From the NCBI GenBank assembly GCA_007279905.1, contig QYPH01000029.1:1-58925 (forward strand): DNA of 58,925 nucleotides, in the 5' to 3' direction. Position numbers and translations under genes: made by a program. Source of the stretch: Actinomycetota bacterium (GTDB taxonomy: Bacteria > Actinomycetota > Acidimicrobiia > Acidimicrobiales > Ilumatobacteraceae). A model generated the notes under the pieces. That model searched no databases and was not told the DNA's origin. It was given only the letters and a program-made list of their open reading frames with translations. Positions 35,576-45,162 of the stretch are shown piece by piece. The number at the start of each line of letters is the position of its first letter. The stretch's first letter is position 1.

Positions 35576-36547
35576 TTACTCTGGAAAATGGCAGGCCGAA
35601 AGTTGTCCTGTCGGGCGCACGACCAATTGTGGCTCAGAACTTGCGCACAATTCGGTCGCCTTCCAACAACGCGTTCTAAAACGACACCCAGTAGGTGGAT
35701 TGACCGGCGAAGGAACATCTCCCTCCAACATGATTCGTGAACGCGATCGTTCGGTAGTTGGATTTGGAATAGGAACCGCAGAAAGCAATGCCTTCGTATA
35801 GGGATGCGTTGGGTGTTCGTAAATCGACTTCTTGTCGCCTATCTCCACGATCTTGCCGAGGTACATCACTGCCACGCGGTGAGCAATGTGGCGCACGACC
35901 GACAAATCGTGGGCAATAAATACATACGACATGCCAAGTCGCTTCTGCAAGTCGCCAAACAAATTGACAACACCTGCTTGAATACTCACATCGAGCGCTG
36001 AAACTGGCTCGTCAAGAACAATCAAAGCAGGGTCAAGTGCCAATGCACGAGCAATACCAACGCGCTGGCGTTGACCACCCGAAAATTCGTGGGGGAATCT
36101 TTTGGCGTGATCGGCAGCCAAACCCACTAACTCGAGGAGGCTTGCAACTTTGTCTTCGTGATTGCCTTCAATGCCTTGGACCACGAGTGGCTCGGCAATT
36201 GATGAACCAACAGTCATCTTGGGGTCGAGCGATGCGAATGGGTCTTGAAAGACGATCTGCATCTTTCGACGCACCTGACGCATCTCCTCAAAACTCAAAC
36301 CATCGAGCGTTTGTCCTTGAAAGGAAATTGTTCCAGAGGTGATGTCGAGCAACTGCAGCACGCAACGACCAACGGTTGTCTTGCCAGAACCAGATTCGCC
36401 AACAATTCCAAGCGTTTGACCTTCGTCGACAGTGAAAGATACGTCAGACACCGCCTGCACGATGCGCTTGGTTTTGCGTATTCCGGTATTTGAGCGCAAC
36501 TCAAAGTTCTTGACGAGATTGTCTACTTGCAAGAGAGGCTGATTCAT
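35576..36547 (-). CDS. Oligopeptide/dipeptide ABC transporter ATP-binding protein (OppF/DppF type)
   Basis: A 323-residue ATPase, second of a pair. Walker A is GESGSGKTT, signature FSGGQRQRVGIARALA, Walker B LIVLDEPVSALD and H-loop FIAHDLSVV. The C-terminal oligopeptide-transporter ATPase domain with NPPTGCRFRTRC and two later Cys is present. OppF-type features are KTKRIVQAVSDVSF at the start and the short PFASLDPKMT segment. ATG overlaps the OppD-type stop. Substrate may be peptides or another family 5 solute. Confidence 0.93.
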   Translation of the reverse strand: MNQPLLQVDNLVKNFELRSNTGIRKTKRIVQAVSDVSFTVDEGQTLGIVGESGSGKTTVGRCVLQLLDITSGTISFQGQTLDGLSFEEMRQVRRKMQIVFQDPFASLDPKMTVGSSIAEPLVVQGIEGNHEDKVASLLELVGLAADHAKRFPHEFSGGQRQRVGIARALALDPALIVLDEPVSALDVSIQAGVVNLFGDLQKRLGMSYVFIAHDLSVVRHIAHRVAVMYLGKIVEIGDKKSIYEHPTHPYTKALLSAVPIPNPTTERSRSRIMLEGDVPSPVNPPTGCRFRTRCWKATELCASSEPQLVVRPTGQLSACHFPE

Positions 36548-37530
36548 GATAATCCCGTTCTCACAACAAGTTCTTCAGCACAGATACATGCTGTTTCCAG
36601 ATCGGCAAAAGCTCGCAATGATGGCAAGGAAGCACGACATGCATCTATCGCGTGAGAGCAGCGTGGCGCAAAACCACAACCTGGCGGCGGCATCAACATG
36701 TTGGGAGGGAAACCTGTGATAGGTGTTAGTCGCTCTATGCCTTCATGCGGCAGTGATGCAAGCAAACCTCGCGTATACGGGTGGCTTGGGTGGTCAAACA
36801 GCGAATCGACACTGCCTTTTTCAACGTTACGCCCCGCATACATCACGTTTACCCTGTCAGCAACTCGTGCAATGACTCCAAGATCATGCGTGATCAAAAC
36901 AACTGCGGTGCCAAACGCTTTCTGCACACGCTCAATTACTTCCAAGATTTGGGCTTGAACAGTCACATCCAAAGCTGTTGTTGGTTCGTCTGCGATCAAA
37001 ACTTTTGGATGATTGGCAATTGCAATTGCAATGACAACGCGTTGTCGCATCCCACCCGAGAATTCGTGCGGATACTGGTGGGCTCGCTCTGCAGCCTGCG
37101 GAATACCAACTACGTCAAGTAGTTCGACTGCACGTAGAGCCGCTTGCTTGTCGCTCAAATTTCCTGAATGGGCTTTCAACATCTCGACAATTTGGTCACC
37201 AACGCGATGCACAGGATTGAGCGCCGACAACGGGTCTTGAAAGATCATCGACATCAGACCACCGCGCATGTTGCGCAACACTTTCGACGATGCACCAATC
37301 ATTTCTTGGCCATTGAGCATCACTGAGCCACTTACTTTGGCTTGATGCGGCAACAAGCCCATCGCAGCAAGAAATGTCACCGACTTGCCCGAACCACTCT
37401 CGCCCACTACACCCATCATTTCACCGGCATGAACATCTAGGTCGACGCCACGAACTGCTTCTAGTGGGCCGAGCGGCGTGTTGAATGTGACGCGTAGATC
37501 GCGGATAGAAAGAACGAGTTCACTCATCAT
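36544..37530 (-). CDS. Oligopeptide/dipeptide ABC transporter ATP-binding protein (OppD/DppD type)
   Basis: A 328-residue ATPase. Walker A is GESGSGKSV, the Q-loop region FQDPLSALNPVHRVG, signature FSGGMRQRVVIAIAIA, Walker B VLIADEPTTALD and H-loop LITHDLGVIA are the standard OppD forms. The C-terminal tail has MLMPPPGCGFAPRC. The start ATG overlaps the OppC-type stop as ATGA after a strong AGGGGGG. Forms the ATPase heterodimer with the OppF-type subunit. Confidence 0.93.
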   Translation of the reverse strand: MMSELVLSIRDLRVTFNTPLGPLEAVRGVDLDVHAGEMMGVVGESGSGKSVTFLAAMGLLPHQAKVSGSVMLNGQEMIGASSKVLRNMRGGLMSMIFQDPLSALNPVHRVGDQIVEMLKAHSGNLSDKQAALRAVELLDVVGIPQAAERAHQYPHEFSGGMRQRVVIAIAIANHPKVLIADEPTTALDVTVQAQILEVIERVQKAFGTAVVLITHDLGVIARVADRVNVMYAGRNVEKGSVDSLFDHPSHPYTRGLLASLPHEGIERLTPITGFPPNMLMPPPGCGFAPRCSHAIDACRASLPSLRAFADLETACICAEELVVRTGLS

Positions 37531-38441
37531 TCCCCCCTGTCAAGTCGAGGGTCGGTTGCATCGCGCAGCGCATCGCCAATGAAGTTGATGGCGAGCGAGA
37601 TCAGCACCAATGCAAAACATGGAAACACCGCAATCCACCAATACCCGGTCTGAACCGCACCTTTTGCCGCACCGACCAAAATTCCAAGCGACGTCGCTCC
37701 GTCACCCGCTTGAGGACCATATCCAAAGAATGCCAAGGTCGATTCTGCGGTGATGGCGCCAACAACAGCAAACGACAGTGCAACCATGATTGGACCAATT
37801 GAGTTTGGCAAAAGATGTCGACGCACGATGTAGCGGCGTGTTGCGCCTACTGCCCGAGCAGCCTCAATAAATTCGCGTTCCTTGAGTGCCAATACTTGAC
37901 CTCGCACAATTCGAGCTACACCCATCCATCCAAAAAACGAGAGCAAAAATACGATAAAACGAGCAGAGGATTTGTCGCCGATGATTGCCGTCAGCCACCC
38001 AATAGAACCAATCGTGTTTCTAATCACTAACAGCGCGACCAAAAACGGAAACGCGAGAAACAAATCGGTCACTCGCATCACGACGTCATCAAAGCGTCCG
38101 CCACGAAAACCAGCGACTGCGCCAACTACACAACCGACCAGCGTAGAAATAAGTGCACTAAACAATCCAATAATCAACGACACGCGGATGCCGTAGATCA
38201 ATCGGCTGTACAAGTCACGACCAATATCATCGGTGCCAAACCACGCCAACTTTTGAGGGTGCAGAAACGTGTTGGGCGGCTTGCGCACCGATTCGTTGAC
38301 ACCATAGCGAGCGCTGATTGGAGCGAGTATGACGGCCAAAACCATAATTGCTAGCAATACACAACTACCAACGGCAGCCTTGTGCGACAAAAAGCGACGC
38401 ATTGCCATGCGTTTAGGAGAGATTGTTGCAAACTCAGTCAA
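37527..38441 (-). CDS. Oligopeptide/dipeptide ABC transporter permease (OppC/DppC type)
   Basis: A 304-residue permease with the OppC N-terminal segment (AVGSCVLLAIMVLAVILAP) and five further helices. LAWFGTDDIGRDLYSRLIYG is the conserved entry to the permease domain, and EFIEAARAVGATRRYIVRRHLLPN is the EAA loop contacting the ATPase. The first start is TTG at 38441, overlapping the OppB-type gene by 8 bases; an ATG at 38408 is a possible shorter start. The C-terminal end DPRLDRGE is typical. Confidence 0.92.
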   Translation of the reverse strand: MTEFATISPKRMAMRRFLSHKAAVGSCVLLAIMVLAVILAPISARYGVNESVRKPPNTFLHPQKLAWFGTDDIGRDLYSRLIYGIRVSLIIGLFSALISTLVGCVVGAVAGFRGGRFDDVVMRVTDLFLAFPFLVALLVIRNTIGSIGWLTAIIGDKSSARFIVFLLSFFGWMGVARIVRGQVLALKEREFIEAARAVGATRRYIVRRHLLPNSIGPIMVALSFAVVGAITAESTLAFFGYGPQAGDGATSLGILVGAAKGAVQTGYWWIAVFPCFALVLISLAINFIGDALRDATDPRLDRGE

Positions 38442-39408
38442 GACGGATCCTTGGATCTAGAAATGCATATGAAACATCAGCAACCAAGTTAAACATCAAC
38501 GTAGATGCGACAACCAACACCATCCATGGCATCAGCAACGGAAAGTCACCATTGTTAAATGAATCCAAAAAGTAGAGACCCATGCCTGGGTAGGCAAAAA
38601 TATTCTCGGAGATGATCAGTCCTCCAATGATTCCGCCTACGTCGAGAGCGGCAATCGTGACAACAGGTATGAGCGCATTACGCACGCCATGCCTTAACAG
38701 GACTTGTCGCTCGCTAATACCTTTAGAGCGTGCCGTGCGCATGTAATCCGAATTCAAGACATCCAACAACGACGAGCGCATGTAACGGCTATAGGTTGCA
38801 ACCACCTGAATTGCAACAACCATCATTGGAAGCGCCATGTGCTTGAGCATGAGCACCAGATCAAACCCGGAATGCCCTGGTGGATATACGCCAGACGTCG
38901 GGAACAACGTCTTGCCAAACCACCGCGACCAGTACACAGCAAAAACCAACTGAAACAACACGGCAGTGATGTAGGGAGGGATAGATACACCGAGGAACGC
39001 ACCCGTATTGACAGCGACGTCTCGTCGACTGCCAGGTTTGAGTGCAGCGAACATGCCCACAAATAATCCGATCGACACGCCAATCACTGTCGCAAAAGTT
39101 CCTAAGCGAATGGTATTTGCCATGGCGTCCTTGAGTGCTGGCCACACTTCGCGACTTCCCTTAATACTTCTGGGCCAATTAAATGTCACGAAGTTCTTCA
39201 ACCATTGGAAATATCCAAATACATAGTTTGATGACAATCCGTTTACAGACTTGTATTGCGCAATCTTTACTTTTGTGGCACGAGGATTGGTGCGAAGATA
39301 ACTCTGGAGCGGGTCTGTGCCCAAGCGAAGAGCTATGTAGACGAGGAATGTCACAAGCAGCAATGTGGGTAGGGCCCATGCCAACCGTCTCAGGATAAAT
39401 CGCAACAA
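38434..39408 (-). CDS. Oligopeptide/dipeptide ABC transporter permease (OppB/DppB type)
   Basis: A 324-residue permease. The N-terminal helix with FILRRLAWALPTLLLVTFLVY (core RRLAWALPTLLLVT), the periplasmic part and the EAA loop YMRTARSKGISERQVLLRHG are diagnostic. It begins with TTG at 39408 (a second TTG follows at once); GGGGGTGAG lies just upstream. It is 115 bases after the binding-protein stop, with a strong hairpin in the gap, so expression may be lower than that of the binding protein. Confidence 0.92.
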   Translation of the reverse strand: MLRFILRRLAWALPTLLLVTFLVYIALRLGTDPLQSYLRTNPRATKVKIAQYKSVNGLSSNYVFGYFQWLKNFVTFNWPRSIKGSREVWPALKDAMANTIRLGTFATVIGVSIGLFVGMFAALKPGSRRDVAVNTGAFLGVSIPPYITAVLFQLVFAVYWSRWFGKTLFPTSGVYPPGHSGFDLVLMLKHMALPMMVVAIQVVATYSRYMRSSLLDVLNSDYMRTARSKGISERQVLLRHGVRNALIPVVTIAALDVGGIIGGLIISENIFAYPGMGLYFLDSFNNGDFPLLMPWMVLVVASTLMFNLVADVSYAFLDPRIRLD

Positions 39409-39454
39409 GCTCTCACCCCCTCGTCAATACCGATAATGATTCCAGAACGCAAAA

Positions 39455-39493
39455 GGTGCGCAGACCAAATCTAACCGATCTGGTCTGCGCACC
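39455..39493 (-). terminator. Strong hairpin between the binding-protein gene and the permease genes
   Basis: A perfect 12-bp stem pairs GGTGCGCAGACC (39455-39466) with GGTCTGCGCACC (39482-39493) over a 15-base loop. On the minus strand, the direction of transcription, it is followed by TTTTGCG, so it looks like a leaky intrinsic terminator or an mRNA 3'-end stabiliser. Such elements commonly keep binding-protein mRNA in excess over permease mRNA. Confidence 0.75.
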
Positions 39494-39523
39494 CTAAATG
39501 CACTTTTCAATAATTTGCTGAAA

Positions 39524-41254
39524 CTACAGCACCTCTACGGTTGCTTCGCCTGCAAGCAGGTTGGTAACTACATATTGACCATCATTGGTCGTTGTGTAGG
39601 CACCTGGGCTCACTGGGAATGCTGTGGTCCACACCATCCATGAAGAGTTTGCACACTCCGTGATTGGGTTCAAGCACTCTGGCCATTGCTCGGCACCGAT
39701 AACGATTTGTCCATCGCCATCAACATCGGTCCACTGGTCGAAGTTCTTGAATGCCATGTAGTTATTCAAATCGCCTTCAATTGGTCCGCCCACCTTGTCG
39801 GTGCGCCAGAAGCCAGCCTTAGGGAATTGGAACAACGGCAACAAGATGTGGTCAGCAGCCATCAATTTGAGTGCCGACTTAATCATGTCTGCTCGCAAGG
39901 TTGCATCAACTTCAATATCTGCTGCGTGCAGCAAATCTGAAGCTTCTGCGTTGCACCATCCCGTACCGTTTTGACCGATGTTGCTATTGGCCTCAGTCGG
40001 AATGAAGTCACATGCAAACGAACTTGTTACGTATGCAGGGTCTGGTGGTGCAGTGGAGATGTACATTGCCATGTCGTAATCGAGTGCTGGCAATCGCTTC
40101 TGGAAGTAACAGGCTGCATCGCAGTTGTCTGCTCGCACATTGAATCCTGCTGCTTGTAGCAACGGAATCAAATAGGCCTGTGTGCTCTCGCGACGGGTGT
40201 TGCCCGTGTTGATGATCCAGCGGATTTTTGGAGCAGTCTTTCCTGCTTCTGCCCAGAAGCCATCGGCATCTTTCGCCCAACCGGCACCTTCAAGAAGCGC
40301 GACAGCACCTTCAGCATCGAAACTTCCTACAAACTCATCGCCGTTGCAATATGGTCCAGGAACAATCGGACCACACTGAAGAAGCGTTGCGCTATCAGAA
40401 ATTGGAATGTAGATCTGTTCAAACAATGCATCACGATCGATTGACATCGAGAATGCTGTACGGAATGTTGGGTTAGCGAATGGTCCACACTTCATTTGGA
40501 AGTAGAACGCTTCGTAGTCTCCACCGTATTGCACTGATGTAGCAATGTTGTCTTGCTTCATCGCGTCAGCGAGTCCACCGAAATATTGTGGGAATACGAA
40601 GTCAACTTCGCCAGCCTTGATCGACGCAATTTCTGTGTCGCTGTCGGCCTTTGGAACCATGACAACTTTTGGTGTCGCGGCCTTGTCGGCACCCCAGTAG
40701 TTTTCGTTAGGAACATAAACGATTTGATCTTTGCTCCATGACTGCATCTTGTATGGACGACCAGAGTATGGCAACATGTCAGCAAAATCGCCAGAGATGT
40801 CAGCAGTGTTCTTCACTGCTGCAGCCTTGATCAATCCACTGAACAAACCACGCCATGGGGCGTACACAGACTTCAATGTGACGACAACTTGCTTGTCGCT
40901 CGTGCCAGCCTCAACCGTCGTGATCTGGTCGTAACCAGAAGTCGAGATTGATCCAGGTGTGTTCAGTGATGCATCAAACGTTGCCTGGAAATCGGCAACA
41001 GTGATTGGTGAACCATCTTCCCACACTGCTTCAGGAGCAATGTCGTACGTAACTTTCATGCCATTGCCAGTCGCAGCTGGTGCGGCGTAGTCGTATGACA
41101 CGTCCGCACAATCTTCGATACCTGGATATGACACTGCGTCTGCGGCAGGTGCCTCAGACGAATCACTTGATGAACTACCGCCGCATGCTGCCACTACAAG
41201 TGACAACGTTGCGAAACCGGCAGCCAGCAAGCTGAGCTTGTTGGTTTTCTTCAC
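39524..41254 (-). CDS. Family 5 (peptide/nickel-type) ABC transporter substrate-binding lipoprotein
   Basis: A 576-residue solute-binding protein. The GTG at 41254 follows GGGGAGG and starts a lipoprotein signal (KKTNKLS, hydrophobic core, lipobox VVAACGGSSS with Cys about residue 24); a longer frame to 41305 is not credible. Family 5 features include WEDGSPITVADFQATFDAS, the PYSGRPYKMQSW segment, FANPTFRTAFSMSIDRDAL and RRESTQAYLIPLLQAAGFNV. A cluster of Asp near VDGDGQIVIG is near the end. First gene of the ABC operon; captures the ligand outside the membrane. Confidence 0.92.
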   Translation of the reverse strand: MKKTNKLSLLAAGFATLSLVVAACGGSSSSDSSEAPAADAVSYPGIEDCADVSYDYAAPAATGNGMKVTYDIAPEAVWEDGSPITVADFQATFDASLNTPGSISTSGYDQITTVEAGTSDKQVVVTLKSVYAPWRGLFSGLIKAAAVKNTADISGDFADMLPYSGRPYKMQSWSKDQIVYVPNENYWGADKAATPKVVMVPKADSDTEIASIKAGEVDFVFPQYFGGLADAMKQDNIATSVQYGGDYEAFYFQMKCGPFANPTFRTAFSMSIDRDALFEQIYIPISDSATLLQCGPIVPGPYCNGDEFVGSFDAEGAVALLEGAGWAKDADGFWAEAGKTAPKIRWIINTGNTRRESTQAYLIPLLQAAGFNVRADNCDAACYFQKRLPALDYDMAMYISTAPPDPAYVTSSFACDFIPTEANSNIGQNGTGWCNAEASDLLHAADIEVDATLRADMIKSALKLMAADHILLPLFQFPKAGFWRTDKVGGPIEGDLNNYMAFKNFDQWTDVDGDGQIVIGAEQWPECLNPITECANSSWMVWTTAFPVSPGAYTTTNDGQYVVTNLLAGEATVEVL

Positions 41255-41338
41255 TATCGACCTCCCCGTCGAATTAGGTGGGTTCCCCCATTGGTGTAAG
41301 GGCAAGTCGCCCCCACGAATGAGACAAGGGTAACACCG

Positions 41339-42133
41339 CTACGGGGTTCGATGCAGACGGAATTGCACGATTCGGGCAAATTCGGCCGAATCGAGGCTTG
41401 CCCCACCGACTAATGCCCCGTCAATATCGGGCTGGGCCATCAATTCGGCAATATTGGCTGCCTTCACACTGCCCCCATATTGCAAGCGAACCGATTGAGC
41501 TGCCTTGACACCACTCATTTCCAGCACTTGGGCCCGAATAGCGCCAATGACCGCTTGGGCATCCGATGAGGTGGCTGTGCGACCAGTGCCTATCGCCCAA
41601 ATGGGTTCATACGCAATCACCATTGACTCAATCTGCTCCGACGACCTGCCGTCGAGCGCCGAGCGCACTTGGCCCATCACCTTCTGAGTAGTGAGACCTG
41701 CTTCGCGTTCGGCAAGTGTCTCGCCTACACAAACAATTGGTGTCATCTTGTATTTCTGAATCGCGGAAATCTTTTTCGCAACATCAGCATCTGTTTCACC
41801 AAAGAGTTCGCGCCGTTCACTATGCCCACAAATCACGTATTGGACATTCAACTTGCTTAAAAATGCTGGACTCACTTCGCCAGTGAATGCGCCCTTGTCG
41901 TCCCAATGGCAATGCTGTGCGCCAAGAGAGACTTTCAGCTCATCTGCATCGATCAATGTTTGAACGCTACGAATATCGGTGAATGGTGGGTGCACACTGA
42001 CATCACAAGCCGCAAAATCTTCCTTAGTGAGTAAGTACGCAAGCTTTTGCAAGTACTGAATCGATTCGAAATGATTATGGTGCATTTTCCAATTGCCGCT
42101 CATCAACGGTTTACGAACTACATCATTTGACAC
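41339..42133 (-). CDS. tpiA: Triosephosphate isomerase
   Basis: Glycolytic interconversion of dihydroxyacetone phosphate and glyceraldehyde 3-phosphate; 264 residues. Motifs are SGNWKMH, catalytic His in ICGHSERRELFGE, catalytic Glu in IAYEPIWAIGTG and the phosphate loop LQYGGSV and ALVGGASL. The GTG at 42133 follows AGGAG with six bases between and overlaps the pgk stop by 11 bases; the open frame to 42157 lacks a site. Last gene of gap-pgk-tpiA. Confidence 0.96.
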   Translation of the reverse strand: MSNDVVRKPLMSGNWKMHHNHFESIQYLQKLAYLLTKEDFAACDVSVHPPFTDIRSVQTLIDADELKVSLGAQHCHWDDKGAFTGEVSPAFLSKLNVQYVICGHSERRELFGETDADVAKKISAIQKYKMTPIVCVGETLAEREAGLTTQKVMGQVRSALDGRSSEQIESMVIAYEPIWAIGTGRTATSSDAQAVIGAIRAQVLEMSGVKAAQSVRLQYGGSVKAANIAELMAQPDIDGALVGGASLDSAEFARIVQFRLHRTP

Positions 42134-43241
42134 GTGGTGCTCCTCGCAACGCTTCAAGACCAGGAAGGTCGCCTAACTCTAGATATTCGAGCGATGCGCC
42201 GCCACCTGTTGACACGTGATCTACTTCATCGTCGAGCTTGAACTGTGCAAGTGCTGCAGCAGAGTCTCCGCCGCCCACAACAGTAAACGCTTTAGTGTCA
42301 GCCATGGCTTGAGCGACTGTTCGTGTGCCGTTGGCAAACCTCGGATCTTCAAACATTCCCATTGGCCCATTCCAAAACACAGAGCGTGCTTCCATAATGA
42401 TGTCGGTAAATGCTGCAGCAGAACCTGGCCCGATGTCGAGGCCCTTTGCACCGTTTGGCAAACGAATGCCATACGTCGCATACACACCATCAGCGTCGAG
42501 TCCCACAATGTCTTCGGGCAAATGAATCGGAACATTTCCGGCCAAAAGCTTTTTGCACACGTCAATGAGTTCTGGTTGACAGATTGAATCGCCGACCGAG
42601 TAACCCTGCGCAGCGAGAAATGTGAAACACATTCCGCCACCAATAACAAAGGCATCGACTCGTTCTTGCAACGCTTCAATCACACCAATCTTGTCGCTCA
42701 CTTTTGCACCGCCCAACACGGCAACAAAGGGTCGCTTTGGTTTCTCGCGCAAGGTGCCAAGCACTTCGATCTCTCGCTGCAACAGTCGTCCAGCGGCCGA
42801 TGGCAATGTTTTTGGTGGCCCGACTATTGATGCATGCGCACGATGTGTCGCCCCAAAAGCATCGTCAACATACAGATCAAATCCGGCAACCAACTGAGCA
42901 ACAAAAGTTTCATCATTTGCTTCTTCGCCAGGATTGAAACGAAGGTTTTCCAAGAGCTCTACGCCTGGTGCGATCTCGGAAAGTCGCTGTCGTATGGGCG
43001 CCATCGAATATTTTGCCGATACAGCACCCTTTGGTCTCCCGAGATGACTCGCACAAACGACTGTTGCGCCACGCTCTGTTAAATAGTTAAGGGTCGGCAA
43101 TGCTGATGTGATCCGAAAATCGTCAACGATGACTCGGGCATCATCGGGGCCAGACATTGGAACATTGAAGTCGGTACGAACAAGCACGCGCTTGCCACGT
43201 ACGTCTCCTAAATCCTCCAAACGAGGCAACATTGACATCAT
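42123..43241 (-). CDS. pgk: Phosphoglycerate kinase
   Basis: ATP-forming step of glycolysis, 372 residues, at the short end for the family (about 385-415 is common). Motifs are RVLVRTDFNVPM, CASHLGRPKG, NLRFNPGEEAND, VLGGAKVSDKIGV, WNGPMGMFE and the closing GGGDSAAAL and STGGGASLEYLE. ATG at 43241 is 26 bases after the gap stop; two other ATG codons follow within four residues. Confidence 0.96.
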   Translation of the reverse strand: MMSMLPRLEDLGDVRGKRVLVRTDFNVPMSGPDDARVIVDDFRITSALPTLNYLTERGATVVCASHLGRPKGAVSAKYSMAPIRQRLSEIAPGVELLENLRFNPGEEANDETFVAQLVAGFDLYVDDAFGATHRAHASIVGPPKTLPSAAGRLLQREIEVLGTLREKPKRPFVAVLGGAKVSDKIGVIEALQERVDAFVIGGGMCFTFLAAQGYSVGDSICQPELIDVCKKLLAGNVPIHLPEDIVGLDADGVYATYGIRLPNGAKGLDIGPGSAAAFTDIIMEARSVFWNGPMGMFEDPRFANGTRTVAQAMADTKAFTVVGGGDSAAALAQFKLDDEVDHVSTGGGASLEYLELGDLPGLEALRGAPRVK

Positions 43242-43267
43242 TACGAACGCTTCGGTTCTAGTACAAA

Positions 43268-44281
43268 TTACTTTGCAGAACCGACGTGGATCGTCAAGTC
43301 AACCAAACGATTTGAGTAACCCCATTCATTGTCATACCAACCAAGCACCTTGACAAGGGTTCCCATGCTCATCGTCAAGTCGCTATCGAACACGCAACTG
43401 TGTGGGTTGGTCACCACATCACTCGAAACGATCGGTGCATCTGTGTATTCGAGCACGCCCTTCAGTTCTCCATATGCTGCTTTCTTAAACGCAGCATTGA
43501 TTTCGTCTTTCGTTGCAGTCTTCTTCAGCACCGCAACAAAGTCGGTGATCGAGCCGGTGGGTACAGGAACGCGTAACGATGTGCCATCCAATTTGCCCTT
43601 CATCGATTCGAGCACCAGTGCAGTAGCTCGTGCTGCACCCGTACCTGTAGGCGTAATGTTGATCGCTGCACCACGCGCTCTTCGCAGATCGCTGTGTGGA
43701 CCATCAACTAGCTGCTGATCCCCCGTGTAGGCATGAACAGTTGTCATCAAACCCTGCTCAATACCAAAAGCGTCGTCGAGTACCTTGACCATCGGTACAA
43801 AACAATTGGTTGTACAACTGGCATTTGAAATGATCTTGTGTTTGGTGCGATCGAAATCTAGGTGATTCACTCCATAAACAAACGTTGCGTCTGCACCGTT
43901 CGATGGCGCAGAAACGATGACCAACGGAGCACCAGCATCTAGATGGGCAGCAGCCTTATCTCGGTCGGTGAAAAAACCTGTCGACTCGATGACTACGTCT
44001 ACGCCGAGTGCCTTCCATGGAAGATCTTTAGGGTCACGAAACTGCAATACCTTCAAAACTTTGCCATCTACAGAAATGCCGTCTTCGACTGGAACAATCT
44101 CATTCGGAAGTATCCCGAGCACCGAGTCGTATTTCAGCAAATGCGCCATCGTCTTTATCGATCCGAGATCATTTACCGCAACGATCTCGATTGGTGCGCC
44201 CGCCGCATTCACTGCACGGAAAAAGTTGCGACCAATTCGTCCAAAACCATTAATGCCAACTCGTATAGGTGTCTGTTCCAT
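43268..44281 (-). CDS. gap: Glyceraldehyde-3-phosphate dehydrogenase, type I
   Basis: NAD-dependent phosphorylating dehydrogenase, 337 residues. NAD-binding VGINGFGRIGRNFFRA at the start, catalytic Cys in SNASCTTNCFVP, then HAYTGDQQLVDGPHSDLRRAR, GTGAARA and WYDNEWGYSNRLVDL. The ATG at 44281 fits the family N-terminus; the frame stays open upstream through the rapZ end but has no homologous sequence there. First of the glycolytic trio, 32 bases after rapZ. Confidence 0.96.
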   Translation of the reverse strand: MEQTPIRVGINGFGRIGRNFFRAVNAAGAPIEIVAVNDLGSIKTMAHLLKYDSVLGILPNEIVPVEDGISVDGKVLKVLQFRDPKDLPWKALGVDVVIESTGFFTDRDKAAAHLDAGAPLVIVSAPSNGADATFVYGVNHLDFDRTKHKIISNASCTTNCFVPMVKVLDDAFGIEQGLMTTVHAYTGDQQLVDGPHSDLRRARGAAINITPTGTGAARATALVLESMKGKLDGTSLRVPVPTGSITDFVAVLKKTATKDEINAAFKKAAYGELKGVLEYTDAPIVSSDVVTNPHSCVFDSDLTMSMGTLVKVLGWYDNEWGYSNRLVDLTIHVGSAK

Positions 44282-44313
44282 AGCCACAGACTTTAGCCTG
44301 TGACGCGCCCGCC

Positions 44314-45162
44314 CTACCTGAACATGTCGCGGTGAGTTACCCGCGGACGTTGTCCCTGTAATGTCATCCAAGCACCAATGGCCTCTGTCACAGCGACAGA
44401 ACGGTGACGTCCACCTGTGCATCCAATAGCAATAGTCAAGTAGCTCTTTCCTTCTGCTTGGTATGCGGGCAAGAGAAACTCGAGCAAACCCTGCACTTTC
44501 GACAAAAACTCCTGGGCTAAAGGTTGATCGACGGTAAACGCTTTTACTGCTTCGTCAAGTCCAGAGAGTTCTCGTAGTTGATCTTCCCAATGTGGGTTGG
44601 GCAAGAAGCGCACATCAAACACCAGGTCAACGTCGAGCGGTATGCCGTGCTTAAAACCAAACGAAACGATCGACAATTGCATCACGTCCCTATCGCCTGT
44701 TGGCGCGAAGAGCTCGACAATTTGCGTTTTCAATTGATGAATATTGAGGCCCGAAGTGTCGATTACCAAATCGGCAGCACCTTTAACAGTTTCAAGCAAC
44801 GAACGCTCTTCATGAATAGCTTCTTCAACGCTCGAAAATCGGCTGGCCAACGGATGTTTGCGCTTGGTTGCACCGTACCTTCGCACCAGTTCTGGCGTTG
44901 ATGCGTCAAGAAACAAAACACGAACACGATGTCCCGCATCTCGGAGTCGATGAACGATGACTACCGCATCAGTTTGATGAGTAGCAGAGCCAACGACCAA
45001 GGCAAGTTGAGATTGTTCACCTGTTGCGGCAAGCTCGACGACCTTGTCAATGAGAGCAATGGGCATGTTGTCGACAACGAACCATCCAAGGTCTTCGAGG
45101 TCATCAGCGGCCTGAGAACGACCAGCACCAGAGAGACCTGCAATTAAGAGGATGTCAGCCAC
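44314..45162 (-). CDS. rapZ: RNase adapter / nucleotide-binding protein RapZ
   Basis: A 282-residue P-loop protein. Walker A is GLSGAGRSQAA, with Arg in the Lys position as is common in actinobacterial RapZ. Then DDLEDLGWFVVDNMP, FLDASTPELVRRYGATKRKHPL, and the C-terminal domain with FGFKHGIPLDVDLVFDVRFLPNP and IGCTGGRHRSVAV. Start GTG at 45162. In other actinobacteria yvcK and whiA follow; here the gap gene follows at once. Confidence 0.95.
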   Translation of the reverse strand: MADILLIAGLSGAGRSQAADDLEDLGWFVVDNMPIALIDKVVELAATGEQSQLALVVGSATHQTDAVVIVHRLRDAGHRVRVLFLDASTPELVRRYGATKRKHPLASRFSSVEEAIHEERSLLETVKGAADLVIDTSGLNIHQLKTQIVELFAPTGDRDVMQLSIVSFGFKHGIPLDVDLVFDVRFLPNPHWEDQLRELSGLDEAVKAFTVDQPLAQEFLSKVQGLLEFLLPAYQAEGKSYLTIAIGCTGGRHRSVAVTEAIGAWMTLQGQRPRVTHRDMFR

